A stretch of 64,000 nt of DNA from Pictodentalium vernedei (GCA_031216915.1 CM062297.1:544940971-545004970); one strand, 5' to 3'; shown: positions 34,230-45,266, numbered from the stretch's first letter. Made by a program: numbers and translations. Notes: generated by a model from the letters alone, not told the origin.

Positions 34230-35270
34230 CACTGCGAAAGCCACTGGACATCCGCCCAGAGGAGAAGGTGAGGATAAAGATAGTCTGGAAACTGAAGCAC
34301 CAGATCCAGAAAATCTACATTCGGCCTCCAACGACTGAGCAGAAAGTATTGGAGAGGTCTGACATGCAGCCGACCTAAAGGAATGAGATCCGTCACCAAA
34401 CAGCAGAGACCGATTAGCCAGAGAAAACTCCGAGCCGTCGCAGATGTGGACTGGGACAGAGTCGGAGCAAAAGCAGAGAGAATCACAGCCTTGGCCTGGG
34501 GAACCGCCACCAAAATAAATTGTGTGCGGAAAGCCATCCCCAGATGATAAAACGACTGGGAAGGGACCAGGTCCGATTTCTCCTCGTTGACTCTGAAACG
34601 TAGCGACGTGAGCAAGCTCAACAGAGTGCCGACATCCGACTCCAGGAAGGCAGCATTGGAATGCCCCTGGAGGATATCGTCCAGATATGCTGAAGTAGTC
34701 ACCCTGGACTGTGTGCGATGGAAAGCTATCACATGCGACATCAGTCTGGTGAAGGACCAAGGAACCAGGATGAGGCCGAAAGGCATGGCCTTGAACTGGT
34801 AAACTCGCCCCAGAAAAATGAACCTGAGATACTTCCAGAACACCCAATGAATCGGAACGTGAAAGAAAGCATCTCGCAGGTCGAAGCTGGAAGCGAAATC
34901 TCCCTGGTGAATTGAACGGAGGACCGACCTGAAAGTCTCCATGCTGAACTTGGGAGCAATGATAGACTGGTTCAGGAAACTCAGATCGAGAACCGGTCGG
35001 AGTCGGCCATCCTTCTTCGGCACCAAGAACAGGCGGGAATAGAAACCCACTGACCTAATGTTCTTGATGACCTCAATTGCCCCCTTTGTCAGGAGATTGT
35101 CTATCTCCGTGGACAAAAGTTCCAGACGTAAAATGTCTGAAGGAACTGTGGTTGGAAAAGGCACCCCAGACAGAGTGGAGTGCCGTCGGAAGAATATTCG
35201 CAGCCCGGACCAAACAACATCTAACATCCAAGGATCGGATGTGATGGTAGCCCACGGTCTGCGAACTCTG
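34230..35270 (-). pseudogene. DIRS-2 reverse transcriptase domain
   Basis: The continuous minus-strand frame 33992-35227 contains the RT palm. VGFYSRLFLVPKKDGRLRPV is at residues ~60-79, FDLRDAFFHV with catalytic Asp ~116, AMPFGL at ~147-152, SAYLDDILQ with the YLDD pair at ~181-184, and LGMAF in the thumb region. All three catalytic aspartates are kept. The N-terminal VGGRIAEFAD motif lies just upstream in another frame near 35255, so a frameshift separates it. The frame then runs past the RNase H deletion into nonsense residues. Confidence 0.92.
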
Positions 35271-35648
35271 CTATCCTTCCTCCAACCTGGGAAGAGTCGA
35301 GGTGAGGACCTTCATTGCGAACCCCGACGAGGCTCGCAAGAGGAGAAAACACCTCTACTGAAAGAAGAATCCTGGCAGTTCCCTCAAGACTGCCGACGCA
35401 TACCCTTACCCCTTGAGTAAGAAGTAGAAGCGGTGGCAGAAGGATCAGCCCCTTTTGCTTCGCAGAGGAAGTAGAGGGTACTTGTTAGGCTTGGAACAGC
35501 CCGTGCCTACCCTAGAAGGCTGATCAAGCTGAAGAAACGGCAGCTGATCATTGGAATGACGTAGGACGTCATCCCGGACCGTCAACACAGAATCTTGGAA
35601 AAGTTGCGGACCTGTCAAAAAAGCAGATCGAAGAGCATCGTACTGCTC
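35271..35648 (-). other. DIRS-2 gag-RT junction, frames broken
   Basis: Short minus-strand pieces such as SPLASLVGVRNEGPHL link gag to the RT start, but each frame carries stops. No intact reading frame crosses the interval. Confidence 0.5.
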
Positions 35649-36700
35649 CTAAGGAAGGGATCGGCCTGTGTCCCGCACAGAGTCCCTTCGAACTAATTCC
35701 AGATTAGCCGTGTTACAGGCATGCGCGTGAGTAAGATGCATGAGCGCCTTGGACAGCACACGCAAAGGAGCCTGTACCTCGTCAATCTTATCTGAAGGCA
35801 GATAAGCAGCAAAAGCTGAGACGACGTGATCGGAGAGAGAAAGCATACCAAGCATCTCTCTCGATAAGCCCAATGTGGACTCCAGAGTCGTCATCGGAAT
35901 GACGGCAGACTTGGACTTGGAAAGCCCGAGGGAAATGGAGTCCTGATCCAAAACCGTCAAAGTCTGGTAGACCGACGGATTGGCGGAATCGTAGGAACGA
36001 TAACGCGCCGGAGGCAAAAAGGTGTCAACCCTGGTGAAGAACGGAGCCTTCATAGCCTTGGAACTTAGCTTGGAGTCCAAGGCTGAAAATGCTTCAACCA
36101 ACTGTACCGAAGGGCACGGTCGAAGACGCCCAGAAGCAGGTTGGTCCATAGACTGATGGCGTGCGACCGATGATCGCGGCCTGGCTGACACCGTCGACTG
36201 GTTAGATAGATGGTTTGAGATCTGGAAGGAACCCAAACACGAAATCAAGAGCTGCCCCAAGTCCGAAGACTGCTGGCTCTCGACATCAAGCATGTCTGAC
36301 TCTTCCCCTGAGTCGGAAGACACATAGCCCATCGTGGGCAAACCAGCCGACGCCTCCCATGGTGTCGGAACACCAGGGGATCAGAAAGCGGCCTGTTTCT
36401 AATCCCGGGAGGCGGCGCCATAGGAAGCACCTGGAAACCACTCGCTGCCTCGCTGGAAGCAACAGGAAGGCTCGTTGACAGAACCTGAGTGAGTAAGGAG
36501 AGGGCCTCCCTTAGCTCACTGCCCGTACTGGCCGGTTCGACAGGGGAACGAACCGGCAAAGTGGCTTCACCGCTGACCCTCTGAACCAGCGAAGGGTCAC
36601 GATCCTCCAAAAGACCCAACATGGGACGACGGGCGGCAGCCGGAAACGTCTGAAGCCAGACGTGTATAGGGGTGTGACACACCCCGAGGATCAACATAGC
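35649..36700 (-). pseudogene. DIRS-2 gag-like protein, C-terminal part
   Basis: The frame 35649-36341 has an acidic start (SSDSGEESDMLDVESQQSSD) and the helical tail ANLELVRRDSVRD. The latter is a clear counterpart of ANLELVRRDAALK in the DIRS-1 gag, with the same upstream APLRVLSKALMHLTHA versus SPLRVLSCAIMYTTSH. A second frame upstream (to about 36700) carries LREALSLLTQVLSTSLPV and joins by a frameshift. DIRS gag is thought to be the structural, nucleic-acid-binding protein. Confidence 0.75.
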
Positions 36701-37384
36701 AGGAACTCATGAGAGTCACCACTGACCTCTGCAGGGCAGAAGGTCCAGGCTGCACAAAAGATGTTGGACCCCCAAAACTGGTCGTGTGGCCAGAATGAGG
36801 GACGGAAACGCCACGGAGTTCATAGTGTCCCACTAAGAACAACCGAATCCAATGACAACTGTGGTGCTCGACAGTGCAGAGACCACAGGAGAGGGTCCGG
36901 CCGGCAGCCACTTCCAACTTCGCCGAGTTGAAGTCAGGGAAGGCTGAGGCCGATACCCCCACGTCTACACAACCAGACACCGCAGCAGACCACTGCAGGT
37001 ATAAAACTACTGTGCTCAATGGCTGAGAGGACACAGTATGGGGTCCAGTCGGCAGCCCCATTTGACTTCGCCGAGTGGAAGTCTGGGAAGGCTGAGGCCG
37101 AAACCCCACAACCACACTACAGACATCCCTGCAGACCCTGGCAGGGAGAAGCCGAGGCCGGCTAAAAACGGTGCCCAATGACGGTGTAGACGGAACAGCA
37201 GTAGCAGCAGATACGACGGGAGCTGTTGAACAGGCGGAAAAACGGAGAGAGCCACCAAGCTCGGCCTCCAAAGGAGGAGTCACAACCCTAGTGACAGCCT
37301 CAGATGTTGACTGGAGAGGGCGCATAGTCCCGGAACCAGGCATCTCTACACCAGAAAACCAACAGCTCCCGCAGTACCCACCAC
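36701..37384 (-). other. DIRS-2 gag N-terminal/5' region with a two-copy repeat
   Basis: About 36862-36960 and 37010-37108 are diverged copies (CTTCGCCGAGTxGAAGTC, GGGAAGGCTGAGGCCGA). A 266-codon minus-strand frame (36597-37394) crosses it but shows no cysteine motif like the DIRS-1 gag start, so the true reading frame is uncertain. Confidence 0.5.
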
Positions 37385-37740
37385 GGTAAAACACTGCACA
37401 TTCCCCACGGAAGGGGAATAACTCTCACCAGACATGGTCGAATCGGGAAGCCCCAAAACGAAAGCGGTCCCCACCCCCCGCTGGTGCGGGAGGAGCTGCA
37501 CATCCCCCACGGAGGAGGAGCAATTCTCATCAGACGTGGTCGAATCGGGCGACCCGAAACGAAAGCGTTCACCACCCCCCGCGGGAGGAGCTGCACATCC
37601 CCCACGGAGGGGGTCAAACTCACACCAGACGTGGTCGAGTCGGGCCCCCCCCTGCGGGTGCGGGAGGAGCTGCACATTCCCCACGGAGGGGGTAAACTCA
37701 CATCAGACGTGGTCGAGTCGGGAGGCTCCCGAAACGACTG
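37385..37740 (-). repeat. Tandem repeat of ~80-105 bp, four copies, in DIRS-2
   Basis: Each copy contains GGGAGGAGCTGCACATCCCC, a CACGGAGGGGG box and CAGACGTGGTCGAGTCGGG. Copy lengths vary through loss of an internal GC-rich segment. It is GC-rich, unlike the surrounding genome. It lies in the 5' part of the element, between the terminal repeat and gag. Confidence 0.75.
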
Positions 37741-38215
37741 CATTCCACACCACCCGCGTGTGCGGACGAAACGGACACGAGAACGCACCAATGGCGAGGG
37801 CAAAAGGAATTGCCCTAAAGGAACCGAACTGGAAAGAACAGAGGTGAGAGCAGTAGAAGAAAAAGGTGAACTCAACAGAAACAGAAAGTAGAAGAACACC
37901 CTCAACTACGAGAGAAGGTGGCAGAACCCAGACGGCCGACACCTACTCCAAAAAAAATTTTTATCAACCGAAAAAATTCATTGTCGAATCGCGATGACAC
38001 GATGTCGCAAAACATTCGCGAAAACGGAATAGTAATTAATAAATAATGAGAATGTGGTTGAAAATATAAACGAGAATATATAAAACACAGTCCTGTTATT
38101 ATACGATCTTCAGATCCATAATTCCAGTCACAGGAAAACCATTATCCACGAGTTGAATTATCACTGTTTCATAATGCATATGGCGGAAACACATCCTGCT
38201 CGTGCTTCGGATAGA

Positions 38216-38454
38216 AAAAGAATGACGAATTGATGCATTGCGCACTGTGACGGAAGTCATGGATTTGTACTATGGAGGAGCGTCCCATACTGGGTGTGCG
38301 CCAATGGTGCTCGGCCCAGTTTTGGCTTATTTTTTCGTAGTGTTTTTACACCACTTTTCTTTCCCAAATCTTGGGAAAGATAAAATAGAGAGTATTTTAT
38401 CCGAGTTAGGTTCTTCCACTGTAGTGCAAGCCTGTTGTAAACAATTGAAGTAGG
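38216..38454 (-). repeat. DIRS-2 inverted terminal repeat, 5' side
   Basis: Complement of 32231-32465 with a few mismatches (for example GCCAATGGTGCTCGGCCC versus GGGCCGAGCGCCATCGGC). The outermost bases GGTTGATAAGAA end at 38464. Confidence 0.9.
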
Positions 38455-38639
38455 TTGATAAGAAATGTGTAGTTCTAATCACTTTCCACAATACAGAAAA
38501 ACTTATCCCTAACCCTTTCATTTGTCATCATCTGTGAGCAGTCATACATGGTAAAGTCATGGAATGTGAAAGTGGTTCACCCCTTTTTCTGGGGATTTTA
38601 AAACACCAATAGAACAACTCAGTTTTAACAAAAAAAAAT

Positions 38640-39420
38640 GCATTCATGTCAAGAAATGCAGTTTTAGTATACAGTATGTCCCCCTCTGGCATTTAACATT
38701 TTTATGACATTATTGTACCAATTTAGGAATGAATGTCTTGTGGCAAATTGTTCTCTTTGCCAACAAGGGTTTATTTGAGTTCTTAGATGGTATAAAGTTG
38801 CATGGAAGGAGTTCCCATGTAGTCTTGCACCTATCCCATGCCTACACTATAGAGTTGAGGTCAGGTGCACATGCCAACCAGTACATCCACAAAATTGCTT
38901 TTCCTCCACTTGCATTTACTGCCCTTACTTACTTCAGCTAACCTCTCACTGGCCCTTCTCTATACTCTGATGCATCTAGATAGAATCTGGTCTCACAGGT
39001 AAACATAACCTTAGACTATTAAACCTGTATGAAGTTGAGAGATCTCTGCACCACTCAACCCGGTGTTGTCTGTGTATTTCCTTGTTGAAGAACACAAACT
39101 GTGGGTGCACATAATCCAGCATTGTGGAGTCAGTTCCTGAAACAGTGGCTCAAGTTGCAGTATGGGGTTGCTTTACAGAACTGTTGCATCAGTGGTGCAG
39201 TACATGCTGTGATAACAATGTAAATGTCCAAATGAACTGTTGTAACCTGTTGCTTTTTCTCAACTCTACTAGGAGTGCTGAACTGATTCCAAGACCTAGA
39301 GAAACATGGCTCACCACTAGTGCTGAGACAGCCTGTCTTTTTGACATGCCTGATTTCAACATCCCTATACCTCTTCAGTGCATTTGAAGACTCAAATGAT
39401 GTACAGAAGCATAAATAGAT
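38640..39420 (-). pseudogene. Tc1/mariner-type transposase relic
   Basis: Minus-strand frames give, in order, a fragment near 39290-39380 resembling the DNA-binding region, RLHNAGL near 39115, VMFTCETRFYLDASEY near 38990, WLACAPDLNSI near 38880, and a C-terminal stretch (CHKTFIPKLVQ) near 38730. These match the Tc1-family pattern of FSDES, WPAxSPDLNPIE and following helices. The first catalytic Asp reads Cys, the terminal Glu is lost beside a stop, and the middle DNxxxH block is deleted. It is a dead fossil; no terminal repeats were found. Confidence 0.75.
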
Positions 39421-40317
39421 AGTCCAAGTAATGTTTGAAATCTTAATGATAAAGTTAGATTTTAACAGAAATCTGAAAATGAGCCTAATTGGGTTAGACA
39501 TCCTCGAAAGGGAGATGGTTCATTTTTATAGCCCAAGATTGACAATTGATGATCAGCGGCATATCTACTGAAAATCGCACCTATCTCATGCACATCTGAA
39601 TAGAACACCATGCTGTTTCCATCTGAAAAGAATTTCCTCCAAAATAAATAGCTACAACTAACGTGCGATCTCGCTTCAGCGAGATTATGTGTTAGTTGTT
39701 GACATTTATATAGGTTGAAATTCCTTTGAGACTTAAAAAGCATGAATGGCATAGTAAAAACAGAGAAGGCAGAAAAGCAACTCAACCTCCCTAGTTTGCA
39801 CAGGAGAATGGTCTTACTGCCAGCTGGCACAGAGGCACAACATTGGTGCTATGAGGTATGTGGTCATGTTGCTCCCAGCACTGTATTTTTACCTTAGTTA
39901 CACCACTGTTGATGATTGTACACTTGTAACAACAAATTAAAGGGTCATGGGAGAGTTTACTTATATTATGGTGAATGATTAGAAACATACATTTACCTTT
40001 TATATACAGATATGCCGATCTGTTGCGGTGAGCCTTAGCAAAATGTGAATAATATATGATTTTAAGTTTGCAAATAGTACAAATGTAACAGAGGACATGA
40101 TGTGTACTCACTGTGACTGATAAACATCTGAAATGATTCTCAAGTTATAAAGGAGAAAAAACAAAATACTGAATAGATTCTTACCAAAAGTAATTTCTAA
40201 CAGCTGAGTCCCTGGGCAGTTCAAGTTTCTAGTTTTCAGCAACAGCACAGTTGGAAACAGCTTTGTGAGTCCTTTCTCACAGTATATCACATACTGCAAC
40301 CCTTTACCTTATGCAAT
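39421..40317. other. No gene; one hairpin
   Basis: A stem-loop at 39655-39700 (ACAACTAAC...GTTAGTTGT with inner ATCTCGC/GCGAGAT) is the only structure I can support. The open frames 39462-39830 and 39791-40111 show no domain. Confidence 0.45.
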
Positions 40318-40560
40318 AGGTATATCCAGCCAGCATAAGATACAAAAATAGCCATTCAAATTTAATTATTTTTACGTTTTTTGTCTTCAAAATGAACCTT
40401 ACAACTCTTCCTTGGAACAAGCTCATTGAGCTTGTTCCAAGGAGGGTTGATAAGCATTGTTTCAGGGCTAAAAATAAAAAGGAATATTTTTAGCTATTCC
40501 AAACATTTTTTGGAAAGTGTAGTCCGCTAAGCAGTTATCAAAAATTTTCAAATAACCAGT
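40318..40560. repeat. Foldback repeat, family D
   Basis: The hairpin CCTTGGAACAAGCTCATTGAGCTTGTTCCAAGG is at 40413-40445. The flank AAAATAGCCATTCAAATTTAA matches, in reverse complement, the flank at 43820-43860. Related foldbacks lie near 43700-43865, 44165-44315 and 51100-51260. The ends are not defined. Confidence 0.5.
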
Positions 40561-40650
40561 ATTTCATCAGTGTTTACCTTCTGTGGATACAAGCTATTTT
40601 TGATAAGAGATTATTGAACAAAGATGGTTTAACGAGCACGTTAAAAGAAA

Positions 40651-41695
40651 TACAGTAGAACCTGTCTTGAGAGACCACCCCTTTTGCCAATCAAAAGTTG
40701 TCTCTCAAGACAGGTGGTCTCTCATTAGAGGTTTGAGGTTTTTGCAAGTCAGTGAATGACCAACCAGAGAATATTTGTTGCAGATTTGGAGAATTGATTT
40801 TTCATTTTTGATTTTTCAACTTTTTTTTATAATTGTTTTATTTTAATTCAGTTTTAATACAAGTAAAGAGGCATTGTTTGAGAAGTTACAGTTAAAAGTA
40901 TGTAATTTGAAAAAAACTTTTTGACATATGATGTGAAGGGGCTGGTCAATCCAAAATTGTAATTTCTTACTTTATACAAACAAAGTGTTCTCCTCTTTCT
41001 ATCAATATTTTCAAATGAGTTATTTTTATAATAATTTACAGTTATACTTTCAAAAGTCTGGTTTTGTGTCTGTCAGGTTTTTTTGTTTTAATAGAAAAAA
41101 ATTTCAGTCACACTTTAAATGAAAAATAAGCTCACCAGGGTGTTCTCGTTTGCTTGATCCTCTTTGATTTTGTCACACTTCAGCAAATAATGGACATTTA
41201 CCAAGTTTGTTTTTTTAACAATGATTATATTTTCACAGGGAATCTTGGTAAAAAATATCTCTGCCTTGAAGAGTTATACAGCTGAATAACAATGTTATTG
41301 AAAGGCAGTTAATATAGTTTTCTGACAATCTTCGGGGAAATATATATATTATGTGTGTATGATTTCAGATATTAAGGTTTTGGGGGGGGGGGGGGGGGGG
41401 GGGGGGGACAAATGTCCTGACAATTTTACTGTTGGGCAGATGTCCTGGTTACATTTTTAAACTATTGATTTCTGTACACATTACATTGATCTTAATTGAT
41501 TTTATTACTCTGAAATTGCAAAAATTGATTTTCCGGTCTCTCAAAATAGGTTAAAATTCTGAGTTTTTGCCACAGTTTTGTGGTCTTTCAAGACATGTGG
41601 TCTCTCATGACAGGTCCAGTATAGGGTGAAACCAATCAGTGCACGACCACAGTGGTCTCTCATGATAGTGGTTTCTCAAGACAGGTTTTACTGTA
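40651..41695 (+). mobile_element. DNA-transposon remnant/MITE with TACAGTAGAACCTG ends
   Basis: It starts TACAGTAGAACCTGTCTTGA and ends TCAAGACAGGTTTTACTGTA, imperfect inverted repeats with TA at both borders. Subterminal GGTCTCTCA blocks recur in both orientations. TA targets and CAGTxGAACC ends suggest the pogo/Tigger group of Tc1/mariner; this is inference. A run of 26 G lies at 41382-41407. No transposase frame is visible. Confidence 0.6.
41382..41407 (+). repeat. Poly-G run of 26
   Basis: Uninterrupted homopolymer inside the 40651-41695 element. Confidence 0.9.
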
Positions 41696-41767
41696 AATCA
41701 ATTTTCCACGGAAAGAAAGAAAACAAACTTAACATTAACAATTAAATTGGAAGACCTGGTGAATATG

Positions 41768-42198
41768 CAGTGGAACCCTGTTAATTAAATAGCCACTTTG
41801 CCAATGGAAATTATTCAGTTAAGAGGAGTATTAAATTAACAGGGATTGTGTCACATTCCTGTACTCTAGAGATAAACTTAGCATTTATTCTATTATATCT
41901 TGTCTGACAGAGCTCCATGAGCTCTGTTAAACAAAATATAATAGATTAAATGCCTGTATTGGATGCACTGAAGCTAGATAGATCTATAAACAAAGGAAAA
42001 CTGGTGCGAGTCATGGTAATTTCTCCACAGGTTACAAGATTTTTTATTCAATTAACAGGAGTTCACTCTATAACCTATATTCAATTAACAGGTCAAATTT
42101 GTTCTGGGGGCATGGTAAATGGTTTTGTGTTGGGAAATTATATTCAATTAACAGGGTTATTCAGTTAAGAGATATCCAATTAAGTGGGCTCCACTGTA
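41768..42198 (+). mobile_element. MITE with CAGTGGAACCC ends
   Basis: It runs from CAGTGGAACCCTGTTAATTA to CCAATTAAGTGGGCTCCACTG, imperfect inverted repeats. The string ATTCAATTAACAGG occurs three times inside. A hairpin at about 41885-41945 (ATTATATCTTGTCTGACAGAGC) is also present near 45101-45165. It is non-coding. Confidence 0.55.
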
Positions 42199-42568
42199 TA
42201 TCCAGAATTCTAAAGATAAGATAAATGGGAGACATGTTAACAAAAGTCCAAACCACCAAGCTAATAAGAACTTTTAGTGGTGATTATGGTTAAAAGATGG
42301 GATGAAATAGGTATCACAAAGATGACCTAAACATGAGACCCATCTTGAATCCTTTCCATAGCTTGTTGCTGAATCCATTTCCACGACTCAAATTCATCTG
42401 TATCTCTTGTATCTTTGTACTCACAACATATTGTTGGAAATAAATACTGTTTAAACTAATCCTTTCAATACAAATTCCTGAATGGGATTCCCATATATCA
42501 TACTGGTATTTGCGATTGGGGGATCCATTTTGTATTTGTCAGGAGGTTCAGTAATAGGGACTGCTGAA
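42199..42568. other. No recognisable feature
   Basis: Nothing supported in this stretch. Confidence 0.45.
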
Positions 42569-42795
42569 TTAACCCTTATCCACTGAATCTGCCGCATCTG
42601 TCCTTGTAATTTACAAATTGAGCAGTTAAAAAGAAATTATTTTTCACAAAATTTCAACTAAACCATATCATGTGACCCCTCACTGAAACAATCTTGTTCC
42701 AATGGGGATCACATGATACACTTTTGTTGAAACTTTGTGAAATATTGGGTGAAAAAATTTTTTTTGGATATTTTGTGCATTGAGTAAAGGGTTAA
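42569..42795 (+). mobile_element. Foldback MITE, TTAACCCTTA family A', copy 1
   Basis: TTAACCCTTATCCACTG opens and TGAGTAAAGGGTTAA closes the element. The centre folds through CATATCATGTGACCCCTCAC and its complement GGGGATCACATGATAC. It is related to the 49344-49746 copy, which shares the ATATCATGTG(A/G)CCCCTCA arm. Confidence 0.68.
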
Positions 42796-43124
42796 ATTAG
42801 TACTGACCCTCCTTAACTTAATTAACTTATTGACCCCCAATAAATTATTTGCTAACTGACCACCAAATTTTCTTTTACGCGAAATTTCTGCGTACCAAAT
42901 TGAAATGGGATGTGATGATACCGACTGAATATTCAAATGAATGCAACCATAACTGCACAAATTTAGCCAGTCTATTGGCAGTCAGGCAAACATATTATAG
43001 ATAAAATGACTATTCTAACATCCCCCAAAAGCTCCCAAATGTGCAGACTGGAAGCTTTGACACAGCCTATGATAAAATGAGCCTCTTCTTCTTTTGAACT
43101 AGAAAAGCATTCCATATCAGACTA
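42796..43124. other. No gene; CCTCCTTAA hairpin-like sequence
   Basis: GACCCTCCTTAACTTAATTAAC at 42806 resembles AGCCCTCCTTAGCTCAGTTAA near 47951, suggesting a small dispersed repeat. Nothing else is supported. Confidence 0.4.
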
Positions 43125-43200
43125 TTTATTTATTTATTTGTGTTTACAGTCACATATTACTGCACAATGACTAATTATGATCACAAAATGGAGATAAAGT
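43125..43200 (-). mobile_element. SINE 3' fragment (S2)
   Basis: A (TTTA)n tail followed by TTTACAGTCACATATTACTG and CACAATGACTAATTATGATC, the diverged 3' end of the S2 SINE body. The rest of the element is missing. Confidence 0.6.
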
Positions 43201-43392
43201 CAAGTTTAGTCAATGCTTTATACCCATGTTGCCCATTTTAGAGGTTATCCAACACAAGCATTGGTGACTGGGCCCTATTTTACCAGTAAAACAAAGCTTG
43301 TTTACCATGGTAAACATGCACTGCTTCACATACCCCGGGGTCCCACGGGGGTCTTTCACTACTTGCTTTACAACATTTATGTTGTGTACAAA

Positions 43393-43646
43393 ACTGTCCT
43401 TAACTGCTGGCATGCTTCTGGCAGATAATCCTGCCCAGGACAGAAAGTCTCTTGCCACTAAAATATTATAATTTGGGCACATTTAACCAAATTTTTCTCA
43501 GTAAATTGTATCAACATTTTGTCTAGTGATTTCTTGAGTCAAATTCTCTTGAATTTTCCATCAAATCTAGTCATGGCTGCTTCATAGCAGCCATGATTAG
43601 ATTTGATGGAAAATATTTTTAAAATACTCAGCGGGTTAAGAGTTAA
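43393..43646 (+). mobile_element. Foldback MITE, TTAA family B, copy 1
   Basis: It begins TTAACTGCTGGCATGCTTCT and ends AGCGGGTTAAGAGTTAA. The hairpin ATCAAATCTAGTCATGGCTG / CAGCCATGATTAGATTTGAT is near 43562-43612. A shortened relative lies at 49743-49973. Confidence 0.65.
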
Positions 43647-44299
43647 TCCTTCACCTAACAGGAATAGCAGACGACACTTTAAAAAAAAAAAGTCTTAAGA
43701 AACTAAGAATTTTAATTTCTTGCTTTAAACACATAGCTTATGGCCCTCAATGAATGAGCAGGGCAATGAGCCCATTCCAATAAGCTGTTTCCGAAACTAA
43801 ATTTAAAAAAAGAATGAAATTTAAATGGCTATTTTTGTGAATAGTGCAGGCCAGTCATGATCATTACATTCTATGTTAATGTTAGATAAAGGTTTAGCTG
43901 GTAGTTCCTTTTGATTTGTCACCTTTCGATGAGAACCATACTTGTTTCTTTTTATCCTTAGCCAGTTTCTTCAATAACTTGAGGATTTTTCTTAAATTCT
44001 GGAAAATGTCATCATCAAAAAGAAATTCTGCAACAGCCAAACACAGTGTGTGGTATCAAAATTTATTTTCGTAATAATTGTTTTTTTCAAATTTGTCCAA
44101 AAAACAAAGCCATATCACTGAAGCCCTCTTTTACCAAACATGGTTGGAAGATGACAGTGAATTGCAAAAACATTTCTTGAATATCAAAAGAATTTAATTT
44201 TTGCCTCCAAAACAAGGCTTATGACACCTCACTGGAATACGCTTGGTTATAAGCTATGTTTTGGAAGCGAGATTGGAAAAATAATAAAATTTGTGAATA
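43647..44299. repeat. Two foldback repeats of family D
   Basis: 43700-43865 folds around GCTTATGGCCCTCAATGAA / CATTCCAATAAGC. 44165-44275 folds around CCTCCAAAACAAGGCTTAT / ATAAGCTATGTTTTGGAAG. Both are followed by TTGTGAATAGTGC. No gene is seen. Confidence 0.5.
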
Positions 44300-44812
44300 G
44301 TGCTGGCTGGATGTGCTGGATGGCTCAATTGTTACAGCATTGGACTTCAAATTGAAAAGTCCATGGTTTGATCCCCACTAGGAACAACTGCGTTGTATCC
44401 TTGGGCAAGGCACTTAATCCTGATTGCCAAACTGGGAGCATGGTGGCACTATATACTAAGGTGTACTGCATGTCGACTGCACACCTTCAACCAATGCTAA
44501 CCCTGCTTGTGTGGAGTTGCTACATTGAGGAGTCTGACATTAATCTCTGGACTCTCTGGCTTACTCCACTCATAAATCTGTCCGACATGAGGTGACCCTG
44601 CAGGGTATTTGATGACTGGATTCGCATCGCAAAATGCTATACAAAAATGTCCAAGTATGCTAACCATTTTTCTTTCATATTGGCCTTATATAAACTATTT
44701 ATCATCACTTTTTGAAACCAAGATGGAAACTGCTAATCAAATTTTTAGAAACACAAAAATACCCTGCCCTGGCTATCAAAAGTGTCATTAAATGACAATA
44801 AATAAATACAGA
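44300..44812 (+). mobile_element. SINE, S1 type, with an internal insertion
   Basis: The tRNA-like head is GGATGGCTCAATTGTTACAG with B box CATGGTTTGATCCCC, then TGTATCCTTGGGCAAGGCAC. The 3' end first appears at 44585 (CATGAGGTGACCCTG) and is completed at 44761-44812 (CCCTGCCCTGGCTATCAAAA, ATTAAATGACAATAAATAAA). About 175 bp of other sequence (44600-44760) has been inserted in between. Confidence 0.7.
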
Positions 44813-44844
44813 CATTATTTGCCTCAATACATCCAATATTGGCA

Positions 44845-45094
44845 TTTAACTGGTTGAGTGCTAGAAGCCTTTATCAGGGCTTTTAAAAAATGAGGGTACT
44901 GGACCAAAAGTAAACATTTTCCTTGCTCATGTTTCACATTCAGTCAAACACAAATAACATTTTGTTTATAAAAATTTGTTCTATTACCAATTATTGGAGA
45001 GTGCCAGTGGGCACTCTCCAATAATTTGTTATATAAAACAAATTTATATAACAAATTCAGATCACCATAAACAAACTAGCCCTCACCCAATTAA
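44845..45094 (+). mobile_element. Foldback MITE, TTAA family C, copy 2
   Basis: It begins TTTAACTGGTTGAGTGCTAG and ends CTAGCCCTCACCCAATTAA. The hairpin is near 44990-45035 (ATTATTGGAGAGTGCC / GGGCACTCTCCAATAATTTG). It is the reverse-oriented relative of 23237-23488 along its whole length. Confidence 0.75.
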
Positions 45095-45249
45095 TCAATT
45101 ATATCTTGTTTGACAGAGCTCAAGGCACTTTGTCAAACAATATACATTATTATACCTCATTATAAAACACAATGTTATTTTCCCATACGCTGCTGTAGGT
45201 CAATTTGCAATGTTACCCGCCCGGGTAACATTGCCGTGTAACATTTTCC

Positions 45250-45266
45250 GCAATGTTACCCTCTGA
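45250..45266 (+). repeat. Terminal inverted repeat, left copy, gene 5' side
   Basis: GCAATGTTACCCTCTGA. Just outside it lie more copies of the same core in both orientations (GCAATGTTACCC, GGGTAACATTGC, GTGTAACATTTTC) at 45216-45250. Confidence 0.75.

Larger units (their letters stand above)
32190..38464 (-). mobile_element. DIRS-like retrotransposon 2 (6.28 kb), degenerate
   Basis: The ends were defined from the internal complementary region. Order on the minus strand: inverted terminal repeat (38464-38216), gag-like region, reverse transcriptase, RNase H, tyrosine recombinase, internal complementary region (32635-32545), inverted terminal repeat (32465-32190). This is the classic DIRS1 layout, which lets a circular intermediate form and integrate through the recombinase without target duplication. 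No duplication is visible at the flanks. All genes are disrupted: RNase H lacks its first motif, the recombinase lacks a central block, and gag changes frame several times. Confidence 0.92.

Noticed and set aside
34587..34915. Plus-strand frames opposite DIRS-2 pol
   Set aside because: Shadows of the RT/RNase H reading frames on the opposite strand, with no independent evidence.
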